Part shown: positions 16,581 through 25,610 of the stretch, in pieces
Layout: the number at the start of each line of letters is the position of its first letter
Numbering within the stretch: the first letter of the stretch is position 1
Assembly: GCF_003129485.1 (NCBI RefSeq)
Contig: NZ_QFFG01000001.1
Coordinates: 434,001 to 498,000, forward strand
DNA length: 64,000 nucleotides
Origin: Polaribacter aquimarinus
GTDB taxonomy: Bacteria > Bacteroidota > Bacteroidia > Flavobacteriales > Flavobacteriaceae
Direction of reading: 5' to 3'
Translations under genes and position numbers: made by a program
The notes under the pieces: generated by a model
Database searches by the model: none
What the model saw: the letters and a program-made list of their open reading frames with translations, nothing else
Told to the model about the DNA's origin: nothing

Positions 16581-19142
16581 TTAATTGTATAATAATTTTT
16601 TAAAAGTATTATTTAGTTTTACGATATACAATCCTTTTGAAAAACTAGAAACATCAATTATTCCTCCTTTTCCAGAAAGCAATTTAACACCGTTTAAATT
16701 GTATATTTCCCAATATTCAAGAACTTCAGTTTTTATTGTAAAGACTCCTTTTGAACTTGGATTTGGAAAAACGACAAAGCTATTTTTTAAGTTATTATCA
16801 ACATTAGAAAGACTTTCCTCAACAAATCTTGCTGTTATATTTAAATCCGATGATACAGTAATTGTTAATGGATTATCCAGACTCTGAATATCTCCTGACC
16901 AACCTTGAAAGTTCCAACCTGTTGTAGGATTCGCTTCAAACGTAACTTCATCTCCAGTAAAAACATTTCCTCCAGAAGGAGAAACCACACCAAAACCTTC
17001 AACAATATTAGTAGTAATAGTATGTTCTTCAATTCCATCTTTAAGTAATAACTCCATACTATTTATTTCAACTGTACCGTTTAAACTTGATTTATTTGCA
17101 ACCTCAACATTAAAAGAATCAATAATGCCATTCCAACTTGAACTTGTGCTTAAATCTACAGTATACGTATCAAAGGATGTTTCGTTAATTCCAGGTCGAA
17201 AACGTTTTTGAGTTTTTACTCCATCCTTATACCAAACAAACCAAAAAATATCACTATCAGTTGCATTTTTAATATCAATCTTGAAGCTATCAAAATTATC
17301 TACATTAATAGATGTATCATAACTAAGTTTAGGAAAATTACCTGTAATAGACATTTTAATTATATCTCCAGAAATTGTAGAAGTCATTTGGGATGTTGAA
17401 AATTGTTGAAAATCTTCATCTGTTGTCCATTTGTATTGTGGCAAGGTTAACTGTGTTGCTAAAACATCAGATGTTCTTACTTCAATTTTTTCAAAAGCAA
17501 AAGAAGGGATTTCTGTATTTATGGTAATTATAGATCCTGATTTTCCGTCATTTCTTGCAGTAGTTACAATACTTTTCCACTCAGTATATTTATGAGGGTT
17601 TGGATTTTCATAAGCTTCATATGCAGCCAGACCTACTTCAGTAAATATTCTACTTGGATCTCCCTTTTCATCAAATCCACTTTTTACATAACCTAATCCA
17701 GAATTATCATCTAAAAAATTCTGCAATTTATTATTGTCTTTGCTATATGCAATACTTCTGTAATATAAGTTTGTGTTTTCTGGCAATTCTGTAGAGAAAG
17801 AGACGTTTACATTTTCGCTATTTCTATAGCTTATAGAGTTATTGTTATAATTATAAATTAATACATCATAATCTGTAGCATTTTCTTTTCTTGCAAAAAT
17901 AGCATCCAAATCATTTGTAGAAGTTTGTGGTGTTCCAGAAATAGTTGTTGCATAATGAATTTTTCCAATCATTGAGTTTAAGGTACTAATTGCAGGAGCT
18001 TCTTTAGAACCTGTTCTGTTATTCCATCTGTAGACGAACTCTAAACCTTTATCTCTATTCTTATAAAAAATATTAGAAAAATACAGTTCTACAATTTCTG
18101 CATGAGAAGTTTCTGCCGGTATCGTTCCTTTACCATCTGCACCATTCATAGTGGTTACTGTGTTGTATTCCATTAAATCAATAGTCGCATTGGAATTCCA
18201 TTTGGGGTGATCTACCAAATCTGCAAATAATTTATCGTATTTGCCTTTCATATTTCTCAAATCATTATTACCGATAACAACATAACTCGACACTCCCCAA
18301 AAATCATATCTTACACTATTATCAGCACAATATTCTATCAAACCACTAGCAAAAGAAGCAAATGGTTCTCCTTTGTAATTTAAAACAGTTCCATTTTTGT
18401 ATAAAAAATCTGGAGCTCTTGTATGTAAACCAACGATAGCATTAGGTAGTACGGCTCTTACAGCTTTTTCAGTATTTTCATAATGCTCAATAAAATCTTG
18501 TTTGGTTCCATACCAATGCTCTGGAGTTTCAATTTCAGACCCAACTCTAAAACGCCAAGACAACACTTTTTCTTCACCATAAGTAGCTACTAAATGCGTC
18601 ATTAACGCTTTTATATAATCGTGATATGCTTGTTTATCAGCTGGAGGTAGAGAATTTCCATAAGTAGATATTTGTTCATCTTCTCTAAAATTGACGTTAT
18701 CTCTAGTTCCTGCAGGAATAAAAGTGTAACCGTGTTGAAAAGCCCAAGAAGGTTGGTCTAATACAATTTGATGAATTTCTGTTTGAGAGTTGAGAATTTT
18801 ATCTATTCTATCAGTTAAACGCTCAAATTTATAGACATACACGTTATTGATAGAATCGTATAAACACGTATCAAATTCTAAATCTTTTACATTTTTGCCA
18901 TCGACCGTTTTTTTGATTCCTCCAATCATTCTAACTATATTCATCTTTATTCCTGGACGAATATTAGAACCATTTTTGGGGCTAATTCTATTGGCTACTG
19001 ACCATATATTATGCAAAGGTTCTTTTTTATTAGCACTATTAGTAAAATCTGTAGATAAAGTAACTTGAGCATAAATATTGGGTAAGCAAAAAAGCAAACA
19101 TATTAATACTAAACTTGTTTTTATATTTATTTTTGAAAACAT
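16581..19142 (-). CDS. GH39-like glycoside hydrolase with T9SS sorting domain (copy b)
   Basis: This 853-residue protein has a signal peptide ending NIYAQ. A clan GH-A barrel spans about 30-400, with WRFRVGSEIETPEHW (acid/base candidate Glu203) and IDLMEYNT (nucleophile candidate Glu325). This fits GH39, a family of beta-xylosidases and alpha-L-iduronidases. A beta-sandwich, CBM-like region covers about 560-700. A short bacterial repeat follows (FEANPTTGWNFQGWSGDI, about 715-775). A T9SS type A tail (FVVFPNPSSKGVF...GLYIVKL) ends at 853. Xylose and iduronate both occur in ulvan, so either activity would make sense. The first 264 residues are about 97 percent identical to the copy at 21479-24043, while the middle CBM-like domain is unrelated in detail. 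Confidence 0.75.
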   Translation of the reverse strand: MFSKINIKTSLVLICLLFCLPNIYAQVTLSTDFTNSANKKEPLHNIWSVANRISPKNGSNIRPGIKMNIVRMIGGIKKTVDGKNVKDLEFDTCLYDSINNVYVYKFERLTDRIDKILNSQTEIHQIVLDQPSWAFQHGYTFIPAGTRDNVNFREDEQISTYGNSLPPADKQAYHDYIKALMTHLVATYGEEKVLSWRFRVGSEIETPEHWYGTKQDFIEHYENTEKAVRAVLPNAIVGLHTRAPDFLYKNGTVLNYKGEPFASFASGLIEYCADNSVRYDFWGVSSYVVIGNNDLRNMKGKYDKLFADLVDHPKWNSNATIDLMEYNTVTTMNGADGKGTIPAETSHAEIVELYFSNIFYKNRDKGLEFVYRWNNRTGSKEAPAISTLNSMIGKIHYATTISGTPQTSTNDLDAIFARKENATDYDVLIYNYNNNSISYRNSENVNVSFSTELPENTNLYYRSIAYSKDNNKLQNFLDDNSGLGYVKSGFDEKGDPSRIFTEVGLAAYEAYENPNPHKYTEWKSIVTTARNDGKSGSIITINTEIPSFAFEKIEVRTSDVLATQLTLPQYKWTTDEDFQQFSTSQMTSTISGDIIKMSITGNFPKLSYDTSINVDNFDSFKIDIKNATDSDIFWFVWYKDGVKTQKRFRPGINETSFDTYTVDLSTSSSWNGIIDSFNVEVANKSSLNGTVEINSMELLLKDGIEEHTITTNIVEGFGVVSPSGGNVFTGDEVTFEANPTTGWNFQGWSGDIQSLDNPLTITVSSDLNITARFVEESLSNVDNNLKNSFVVFPNPSSKGVFTIKTEVLEYWEIYNLNGVKLLSGKGGIIDVSSFSKGLYIVKLNNTFKKLLYN

Positions 19143-19335
19143 TAATATTTTTTTAAAGTTTATAATATTGTAGTCAACTTATGCTAAGTTACTTCTATTT
19201 ATTATTTTACGCGTCCTGAAGTGTCATGCATTTCTGAGTGATTAAAGCTGTTTCAAGCGATTTTTATTAAAATAACACGTTGTATCAATTATTCATTTTA
19301 GTTTTTTACCTGTGTAGTTATTCCAATATTTTTTT
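19143..19335. promoter_or_regulatory. Gap upstream of GH39 copy b, with 6-3-6 palindrome
   Basis: This 193-base gap lies between the oxidoreductase stop and the GH39 copy b start. AACTTA-TGC-TAAGTT at 19176-19190 is a perfect inverted repeat 34 bases upstream of the start codon. The equivalent position before GH39 copy a (around 24080-24094) has a degenerate version with one arm mismatch. The last 28 bases before both start codons are identical. It may be an operator retained with the duplicated promoter. No TAnnTTTG box was found, so the promoter is not assigned. Confidence 0.35.
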
Positions 19336-20385
19336 TTACAAATCTATTCCTCTATTTTTAATGTTACTTTTCATAGCAGCTTCAATCACTTTAATTACAT
19401 TCAAGCCATCATTTCCTGAAACCGGAACGGTTTTATGATTTCTAATTGCATCATAAATTCCATCATAATATTCCATATAGTTCCCTTGTAGAGAAGATAC
19501 TTTTTCTTTAATAATTTCTCCATTTTTTTCCGTATGCAATAAACCTTCTTCTGATTCAGGTTCTGTTCCCCAATTAGACAAACCAGGTTTTTTCCCTTCC
19601 ATCAATTCTTTTTCTTGAACATCTGCCTTGGATTTTATAAAAGTTCCTTTTGTTCCGTGAAAAATATTTCCAGGCATAGCTTCTCGAACAAAATAGCTAG
19701 ATTTTAAAGTTACTCGATGTGATTTATAAAACAATTTCACATCAAAAAAATCTATTACTTTTGAATTTGGACGAAACGCATCTAAGTCTGCATAAACAAC
19801 ATTTGGCATACCAAACAATACTATTGCTTGATCTATTAAATGTGCACCTAGATCATACAAACTACCTACTGCAGCAGTATTTTTTTCTTTATGAACCTTA
19901 TAACTCAAATTGGGGTCATAGCGATCATAATGAATTTCTGCATCTACAATATCCCCAAGTAAACCTTTGTCTAATATTTTTTTTACTGTTTTAAAATCAC
20001 TATCATATCTACGGTTTTGAAAAACGGAAAGCACCAAATTCTTCTCTCTTGCTAGTTGAATTAATTCTTCAGCTTCATGAACAGTTGCAGTAAATGGTTT
20101 TTCTACAATTAAATGTTTTCCTGCATTAATTACCTTTTTAGCAAAGTCAAAATGTGTAATATTTGGGGTATTTACAACTACTAACTCAATAGTTTTATCC
20201 TCCAGTAAATCCTCTAAACTTCGAAATGTTTTGATCTTTGGATATTTTTTTTCGGCTTCATTTTTAGTTCTTTCAAGAACTCCATATAAGTTAAAATTAG
20301 TGTTAACTTCTATGAAAGGTGCGTGAAAAACAATTCCACTCATTCCAAAAGAGCACAGAGCTGTATTTATTTTAGAATTATTCAT
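19336..20385 (-). CDS. Gfo/Idh/MocA-family oxidoreductase
   Basis: This 349-residue cytoplasmic enzyme has no signal peptide. A Rossmann domain (residues 1-120) carries the family EKP motif in GKHLIVEKPFT, where the Lys is catalytic in the family. The C-terminal alpha/beta domain has SVFQNRRYDSDF and GSLYDLGAHLIDQAIVLFG, whose Asp/His are typical of the active site. Relatives oxidise inositols, sugars or sugar acids with NAD(P). Its place between an esterase and a GH39 enzyme suggests it handles a released monosaccharide, possibly an unusual one such as iduronate or a methylated or modified sugar. That is inference only. It is the only intracellular enzyme in this stretch of otherwise exported proteins. 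Confidence 0.85.
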   Translation of the reverse strand: MNNSKINTALCSFGMSGIVFHAPFIEVNTNFNLYGVLERTKNEAEKKYPKIKTFRSLEDLLEDKTIELVVVNTPNITHFDFAKKVINAGKHLIVEKPFTATVHEAEELIQLAREKNLVLSVFQNRRYDSDFKTVKKILDKGLLGDIVDAEIHYDRYDPNLSYKVHKEKNTAAVGSLYDLGAHLIDQAIVLFGMPNVVYADLDAFRPNSKVIDFFDVKLFYKSHRVTLKSSYFVREAMPGNIFHGTKGTFIKSKADVQEKELMEGKKPGLSNWGTEPESEEGLLHTEKNGEIIKEKVSSLQGNYMEYYDGIYDAIRNHKTVPVSGNDGLNVIKVIEAAMKSNIKNRGIDL

Positions 20386-20423
20386 TAATACTGTTTTGAA
20401 GTCTTAAAAACGCTTTAGGTTTC

Positions 20424-21203
20424 TTAATTTTTATCTTTAAGCGAAAACGTAAGCATCCAATCTACACATTCCACTGAACTAAATACTTTGGCATTCCCTT
20501 TTGCATGATTAGCACCTTCAAATTCTGTATAACGAACATTAGAGTTACCTGCGGCTCTTAAACGATTCACCATATTTTTAACGGGTGCAACGTTTTTGGT
20601 ATCTTCTCCACCAACCATGCCCCACATTGGTATACTAATAATTTTGTTAATAACATCTGTATCTTTAAAACCTCTAGTACCACTAACGGATGCTGCTGCA
20701 AATCTTTCTGGCGATTCTAAAATCCAACGCCAAGTGCCACTGCCTCCCATACTATGTCCCATCACATAAATTCGGTTTGTATCTATTTGAGGATATATTT
20801 CAAGAATATAATCTAACATAATATTTAACGTTTTTGGATTCCAACTTTCAAAAGAATTTGGCTCTACTAACATCAATTCTTTTCCTGCCTTTTCTACAAG
20901 CGAAAGCCCTTTAACAACAGCAGATCTAGAAAGTTGTTCCTCTAAACTCCATTTTTTACCTCCTCCACCATGTAATGTTATCAGTAATGGGATTTTTTTA
21001 GTAGTTTTTTTTCTTGGTAGTGCAACAAAAGCAGAAGATTTGAGTTTACCTAATTTTTTCTGTAAATCTTCTGGCCAATTGATAATGCTTACTTCTACGT
21101 TTTTAAATCTTGTATTGATACCTTCAAGTGTTTTCTGAATGTCTTTAGTTTGAAAAGCCATTAAAAACAACATTATAGTTGGAATAAGTAATAATTTTTT
21201 CAT
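20424..21203 (-). CDS. Secreted alpha/beta-hydrolase (carbohydrate esterase-like)
   Basis: This 259-residue protein has a short N-terminal signal peptide (about 17 residues). The alpha/beta-hydrolase fold shows an oxyanion-type LLITLHGGGGK, nucleophile elbow YVMGHSMGGSG (Ser151), an acid in VGGEDTKN (Asp201) and a base in EGANHAKG (His233), giving a complete triad. The pattern is that of the esterase/PHB-depolymerase-like group often annotated as prolyl-oligopeptidase-family or feruloyl/acetyl esterases. In this locus it may remove O-acetyl or another acyl group from the polysaccharide. No family number can be given. It is followed 38 bases later by the oxidoreductase and preceded by a 275-base gap holding a sulfatase remnant. 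Confidence 0.8.
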   Translation of the reverse strand: MKKLLLIPTIMLFLMAFQTKDIQKTLEGINTRFKNVEVSIINWPEDLQKKLGKLKSSAFVALPRKKTTKKIPLLITLHGGGGKKWSLEEQLSRSAVVKGLSLVEKAGKELMLVEPNSFESWNPKTLNIMLDYILEIYPQIDTNRIYVMGHSMGGSGTWRWILESPERFAAASVSGTRGFKDTDVINKIISIPMWGMVGGEDTKNVAPVKNMVNRLRAAGNSNVRYTEFEGANHAKGNAKVFSSVECVDWMLTFSLKDKN

Positions 21204-21267
21204 TTTAATTTTATCTTTTAATTATTAAAAAATAGTTTAGTATTGAAAATATGATAAATCTCATTTC

Positions 21268-21440
21268 CACCAACAATACCCATATTATTTAGTTCTGTTA
21301 ACACCTTTTTTTTGATTTACAAAATAAGGCTGAAAGGTGTAGTTAGAACTTGCCTCACAATTTACATTTTTTTTAAAGTAAAAACTATTTCAACTCATCA
21401 ATTTGAGTTTTGTATTTCTTTAAATTTTTATTGCAGATAA
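21268..21440 (-). pseudogene. Degenerate 3' end of an S1_7-type sulfatase gene
   Basis: Reading the minus strand, the gap between GH39 copy a and the esterase contains two short segments in different frames. KKYKTQIDELK (about 21385-21420) is interrupted by a stop. ASSNYTFQPYFVNQKKGVN (about 21294-21352) ends in a stop at 21285-21287. They match in order the C-terminus of the intact sulfatase at 31234-32769, which reads KYKLQIEKMK ... ASSNYTFQPYFVKQKKRIN. The linker between them has lost its frame. No catalytic part remains. It is best explained as the relic of a deleted or decayed sulfatase gene that once followed GH39 copy a. Confidence 0.75.
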
Positions 21441-21478
21441 AATATTACAAGACAATTTCTATGATACTTTAATTGGCA

Positions 21479-24043
21479 TTAAGGATATAGTATTTTTTTA
21501 AAACTATCCTTTATTTTAATGATGTATAATCCTTGAGAAAGATTTGAGATATCAACCGTATTTCCTTTACCAGACAATAACTTTACTCCTGTTACACTAT
21601 ATACTTCCCAATTTTCTGAGTTATGATTTTTTATAGTGAATACACCACTTGCACTTGGATTTGGAAAAACCACAAAGCTATTTTTTAAATTGTTATTATC
21701 AATAGAAAGATTTTCTTGAATAAAAGTCGCTTTAATGTTTAGGTTTGACGTAACTGTGATTGTTAAAGGGTTTTCAGTACTTTGAATATCTCCTGTCCAT
21801 CCTTGAAATTTCCAACCTTGATCTGAAATTGCGTTCAATTCAAATTTTTGACCTGAAAAAGATGTTCCGCTTTTATAATTTAGCAAACCATTACCCTCTT
21901 TACTTATGGTCACATTAAAAACTTCTACATCTCCCTTAGGTATAAATTCAATACGATCAAAAACCATACTACCAGAATTTACTTTTTCATAAACTTTAAA
22001 TTCATTGATAGTTCCTGTCCAATGAGACCAATTTGTTAAATCTACATTAATAGTATGCCATTGATTGTCATTAGGAATTGTAATTTTCTTTCTGCCTGAA
22101 GCAAATTGTGTACCTGGAACATTTGCAGCCATTTGCAAACTAGATGCTGTTGTACTGTTTTTAACTACTAATTTTAAAGTACCATACAAATTTGAATTGA
22201 TATTTAAACCAGTAATTGCAGCCATAGGAAGTGCAAATCCGCTTGAATAATTTAAGGTTAATTTATTATCATCTGTATTTACAGTCATTCCAGAACTTAC
22301 TGCTGTCCAAGGAGAGAAATCTTCTGTTGTTGTCCAAACCACAGTTGCTGGGGCAATCGTTGTTTGAAAATAATCTTCGGTTCTAAACTCAAATTTTTCG
22401 AAAGCGAAAGAAGAAATTTCTGTTTGCAAACTAATTAAAGAACCAGACTTACCATCTGTACGTGCTGTCGTTACAATACTTTTCCAATTACTATATTTAT
22501 GTGGGTTTGGGTTTTCATAAGCTAAATAAGCCGCCAAACCAGCTTCTGTTAGAATTCTATCAGGAGAACCTCTATCATTAAAACCACTTTTTACAAAACC
22601 TGCATTTTCTTTTAAGAAATTCTGCAATTTGTTATTGTCTTTACTGTAAGCTATATTTCTGTAATACAGAGTTGTACCCTCAGATAATTCTGATGTAAAA
22701 GAAACGTTTACATTTTCGCTATCTCTATAGGTTAAAGAACTATTGTTATAATTATAGAGTAATACATCGTATTCTGTAGCATTTGCTTTTTTTGCAAAAA
22801 TAGCATCAATATCATTGGTTGAAGTTTGTGGAGTTCCAGAAATAGTTGTTGTATAGTGATCTTTACCATTCATTGTATTTAAAACAGTAATTCCTGGAGG
22901 ATCTACAGTACCAGTTTTATTACCCCATCTGTACACTAAATCTAAGCCTTTGTCTTTATTTTTGTAATAAATATTAGAAAAATATAATTCTACAATTTCT
23001 GCATGGGTAGTTTCTGCGTTTATAAATCCTTTGCCATCAGCACCATTCATAGTAGTTACTGTAGCATACTCCATTAAATCAATAATAGCATTGGTATTCC
23101 ATTTTGGATGATTTACTAAATCAGCAAATAAATGATCATATTTAATGCTCATATTACGTAAAGTACCACTACCTAAAACCACGTAGTCAGAAACTCCCCA
23201 AAAATCATATCTTACATTATTATCTGCACAATATTCTATTAAATCTTTAGCAAAAGAAGCAAATGGTTCTCCTTTGTAATTTAAAACAGTTCCATTTTTG
23301 TATAAAAAATCTGGAGCTCTTGTATGCAAACCAACGATAGCATTAGGTAGTGCGGCTCTTACAGCTTTTTCAGTATTTCCAAAATGTTCGATAAAATCTT
23401 GTTTGGTTCCATACCAATGCTCTGGAGTTTCAATTTCTGAACCCACCCTAAAACGCCAAGACAATACTTTTTCTTCACCATAAGTAGCTACTAAATGCGT
23501 CATTAACGCTTTTATATAATCGTGATATGCTTGTTTATTGGCAGGTGGTAAAGAATTTCCATAAATAGATATTTGTTCATCTTCTCTAAAATTGATGTTA
23601 TCTCTAGTTCCTGCAGGAATAAAAGTGTAACCGTGTTGAAAAGCCCAAGAAGGTTGGTCTAATACAATTTGATGAATTTCTGTTTGAGAGTTGAGAATTT
23701 TATCTATTCTATCCGTTAATCGTTCAAATTTATATACATACACATTATTGATAGAATCGTATAAACACGTATCAAATTCTAAATCTTTTACATTTTTGCC
23801 ATCGACCGTTTTTTTGATTCCACCAATCATTCTAACAATATTCATTTTTAATCCTGGACGAATATTAGAACCATTTTTTGGACTAATTCTATTGGCTATA
23901 GACCATATATTATGCAGAGGTTCTTTTTTATTAGCACTATCAGTAAAATCTGTAGATAAAGTAACTTGAGCATAAATATTGGGTAAGCAAAAAAGCAAAC
24001 ATATTAATACTAAACTTGTTTTTATATTTATTTTTGAAAACAT
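21479..24043 (-). CDS. GH39-like glycoside hydrolase with T9SS sorting domain (copy a)
   Basis: This 854-residue paralogue of 16581-19142 has the same order of parts: a signal peptide ending NIYAQ; a GH39-like barrel with acid/base candidate in RVGSEIETPEHW (Glu203) and nucleophile candidate in IDLMEYAT (Glu325); a CBM-like beta-sandwich at about 555-700; a bacterial repeat with AISDQGWKFQGWTGDI; and a T9SS tail FVVFPNPSASGVF. The N-terminal 264 residues differ from copy b at about nine positions, while residues after about 265 fall to roughly three-quarters identity and the CBM-like domain is largely different. Both catalytic Glu are kept, so both copies should be active, perhaps with different glycan targeting through the divergent accessory domain. 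Confidence 0.75.
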   Translation of the reverse strand: MFSKINIKTSLVLICLLFCLPNIYAQVTLSTDFTDSANKKEPLHNIWSIANRISPKNGSNIRPGLKMNIVRMIGGIKKTVDGKNVKDLEFDTCLYDSINNVYVYKFERLTDRIDKILNSQTEIHQIVLDQPSWAFQHGYTFIPAGTRDNINFREDEQISIYGNSLPPANKQAYHDYIKALMTHLVATYGEEKVLSWRFRVGSEIETPEHWYGTKQDFIEHFGNTEKAVRAALPNAIVGLHTRAPDFLYKNGTVLNYKGEPFASFAKDLIEYCADNNVRYDFWGVSDYVVLGSGTLRNMSIKYDHLFADLVNHPKWNTNAIIDLMEYATVTTMNGADGKGFINAETTHAEIVELYFSNIYYKNKDKGLDLVYRWGNKTGTVDPPGITVLNTMNGKDHYTTTISGTPQTSTNDIDAIFAKKANATEYDVLLYNYNNSSLTYRDSENVNVSFTSELSEGTTLYYRNIAYSKDNNKLQNFLKENAGFVKSGFNDRGSPDRILTEAGLAAYLAYENPNPHKYSNWKSIVTTARTDGKSGSLISLQTEISSFAFEKFEFRTEDYFQTTIAPATVVWTTTEDFSPWTAVSSGMTVNTDDNKLTLNYSSGFALPMAAITGLNINSNLYGTLKLVVKNSTTASSLQMAANVPGTQFASGRKKITIPNDNQWHTINVDLTNWSHWTGTINEFKVYEKVNSGSMVFDRIEFIPKGDVEVFNVTISKEGNGLLNYKSGTSFSGQKFELNAISDQGWKFQGWTGDIQSTENPLTITVTSNLNIKATFIQENLSIDNNNLKNSFVVFPNPSASGVFTIKNHNSENWEVYSVTGVKLLSGKGNTVDISNLSQGLYIIKIKDSFKKILYP

Positions 24044-24164
24044 TAATATTTTTTTAAAGTTTATAATATTTTAATTAACCTACAATAAGTTATTTATATT
24101 CAGCAACTTACCCATCGATAGTGTTATAATTGTTTTTCAACAGTATAAATTTACAACTTGAAAT

Positions 24165-25589
24165 TTAATTATTTAAAAAATCTTTACCCCATTTATTTCT
24201 TAATTCTATCGAAAGTTTTTGAACCTTACCTTGATATTCTGGTTTTTCTGCCAAATTATCCAATTCTAATGGATCTTTTTTATGATCGAACAACATTCTA
24301 GCGTAAGCAATACCTTTATCATCTGTCCATTCGGTGTAAAACAAATCGTCTTTTATTAAGGTTACGGCATCTTTAAATTTACTTATAGCCCAGTTTTTTT
24401 CGCTTTTCTGTCCATTTAAAATAGGTACAAAGCTTTTACCTTCAACTGTATTAGGAATATCTAATCCTACCAGTTCTGCTAAACTTGGGTAAATATCAAT
24501 ATACTCGGTAATGGCTTCTGTTTTTTGTCCTTTTGTTTTTCCAGGAACTTTGATTATCAAAGGTGTTTTCAGCGCAGTTTCAAAAGTTACATGTTTACAC
24601 CATAGTTTATGATCTCCTAAATTCCAACCATGATCGCCCCACAAAATGACAATTGTTTCATCCTCTAATTCTAAACGTTTTAACTCCTCTAAAACCAAAC
24701 CAATTTGTGCATCTATATAGCTTACACAGGCGTAGTAGCCATGAATCAATTCTTTAGCCAAAGCTTCTGGTAAGTCACCACGTTTTGGTATGTTTTCATA
24801 TTGACGCAATTCTCCAAAATTATGAAATGCTTGTTTTGGAGTTGTTTTTGGTTGCACATAACTCTCAGGAAGTTCAATCTCATCTCTATTATATAAATCC
24901 CAATATTTTTTCGGTGCAGTAAAAGGCAAATGTGGTTTTGATAAACCCATAGTTAGAAAAAATGGTTGATTTGAAGCTCTTAATTTTCTTAAATCATTTA
25001 TCACTTTCAATGCTGTTTTTCCGTCCCTGTAAACTGAATCATGAACTTTGGCAGCTTCAAAAGGCAAACCTCTCTTTGTATTTTTCCTAATATCTTGACT
25101 TTTTGGTAACGCATAATCCCATAAACTATTTGGATGCCAAATCTCATCCCAAGCCTTAGCATCATCATTCTTATAATGATAAATTTTCCCATTTGATATG
25201 GTAGTATACCCATCATTTTTTAATAACATAGGCAACGAGATAGCCTCTGGGTAATCTTCATCTTTTTTAATATGCGCATTGATAAATCGTTTTCTTGTAG
25301 GTCTAGCCCCTGTCATTAAACTTGCTCTAGAAGCACCGCACACGGGAATATTACAATAAGCACGATTAAACACCAAACTCTCCCCTGCTAGTTTATTTAG
25401 GTTTGGTGATTTTATATGATTCGCACCATAAAAATTGAGTTCCGGACGTAAATCATCAACTGCAATGAATAGGATGTTTGGTTTTTTATGTTCTGAAATA
25501 GCTTCATTGGTTTTAACACCTTTACATGATGTTAAAACAGAGACTAAAACTATTGTTATTATTACTGACAGAAATGATTTTGAACTCAT
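24165..25589 (-). CDS. S1 sulfatase, iduronate-2-sulfatase-like (S1_7-type), lipoprotein
   Basis: This 474-residue protein has a lipobox VLTSC (Cys22). It shows [18 protein letters not shown] (metal Asp45, Asp46), [12 protein letters not shown] with formylglycine Cys84, [23 protein letters not shown], and [24 protein letters not shown] for the second metal and sulfate-binding Lys/His. It is closest in the window to the sulfatase at 11978-13387, sharing CGASRAS and [12 protein letters not shown], so these two look like paralogues. It lies 21 bases after a propeller lyase gene. It is probably a uronate or rhamnose sulfate hydrolase; specificity is not readable. Confidence 0.9.
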   Translation of the reverse strand: MSSKSFLSVIITIVLVSVLTSCKGVKTNEAISEHKKPNILFIAVDDLRPELNFYGANHIKSPNLNKLAGESLVFNRAYCNIPVCGASRASLMTGARPTRKRFINAHIKKDEDYPEAISLPMLLKNDGYTTISNGKIYHYKNDDAKAWDEIWHPNSLWDYALPKSQDIRKNTKRGLPFEAAKVHDSVYRDGKTALKVINDLRKLRASNQPFFLTMGLSKPHLPFTAPKKYWDLYNRDEIELPESYVQPKTTPKQAFHNFGELRQYENIPKRGDLPEALAKELIHGYYACVSYIDAQIGLVLEELKRLELEDETIVILWGDHGWNLGDHKLWCKHVTFETALKTPLIIKVPGKTKGQKTEAITEYIDIYPSLAELVGLDIPNTVEGKSFVPILNGQKSEKNWAISKFKDAVTLIKDDLFYTEWTDDKGIAYARMLFDHKKDPLELDNLAEKPEYQGKVQKLSIELRNKWGKDFLNN

Positions 25590-25610
25590 AGTCGTTAAAT
25601 TATATATTGT

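Noticed and set aside
19145..19180. TTGACT and TATAAA upstream of GH39 copy b resembling a sigma-70 promoter
   Set aside because: The spacing is far too short and Bacteroidota use a different -33/-7 consensus.
20424..21203. Esterase as a PHB depolymerase
   Set aside because: The fold matches that group, but the context is a sulfated polysaccharide locus, so a carbohydrate esterase role is more likely.
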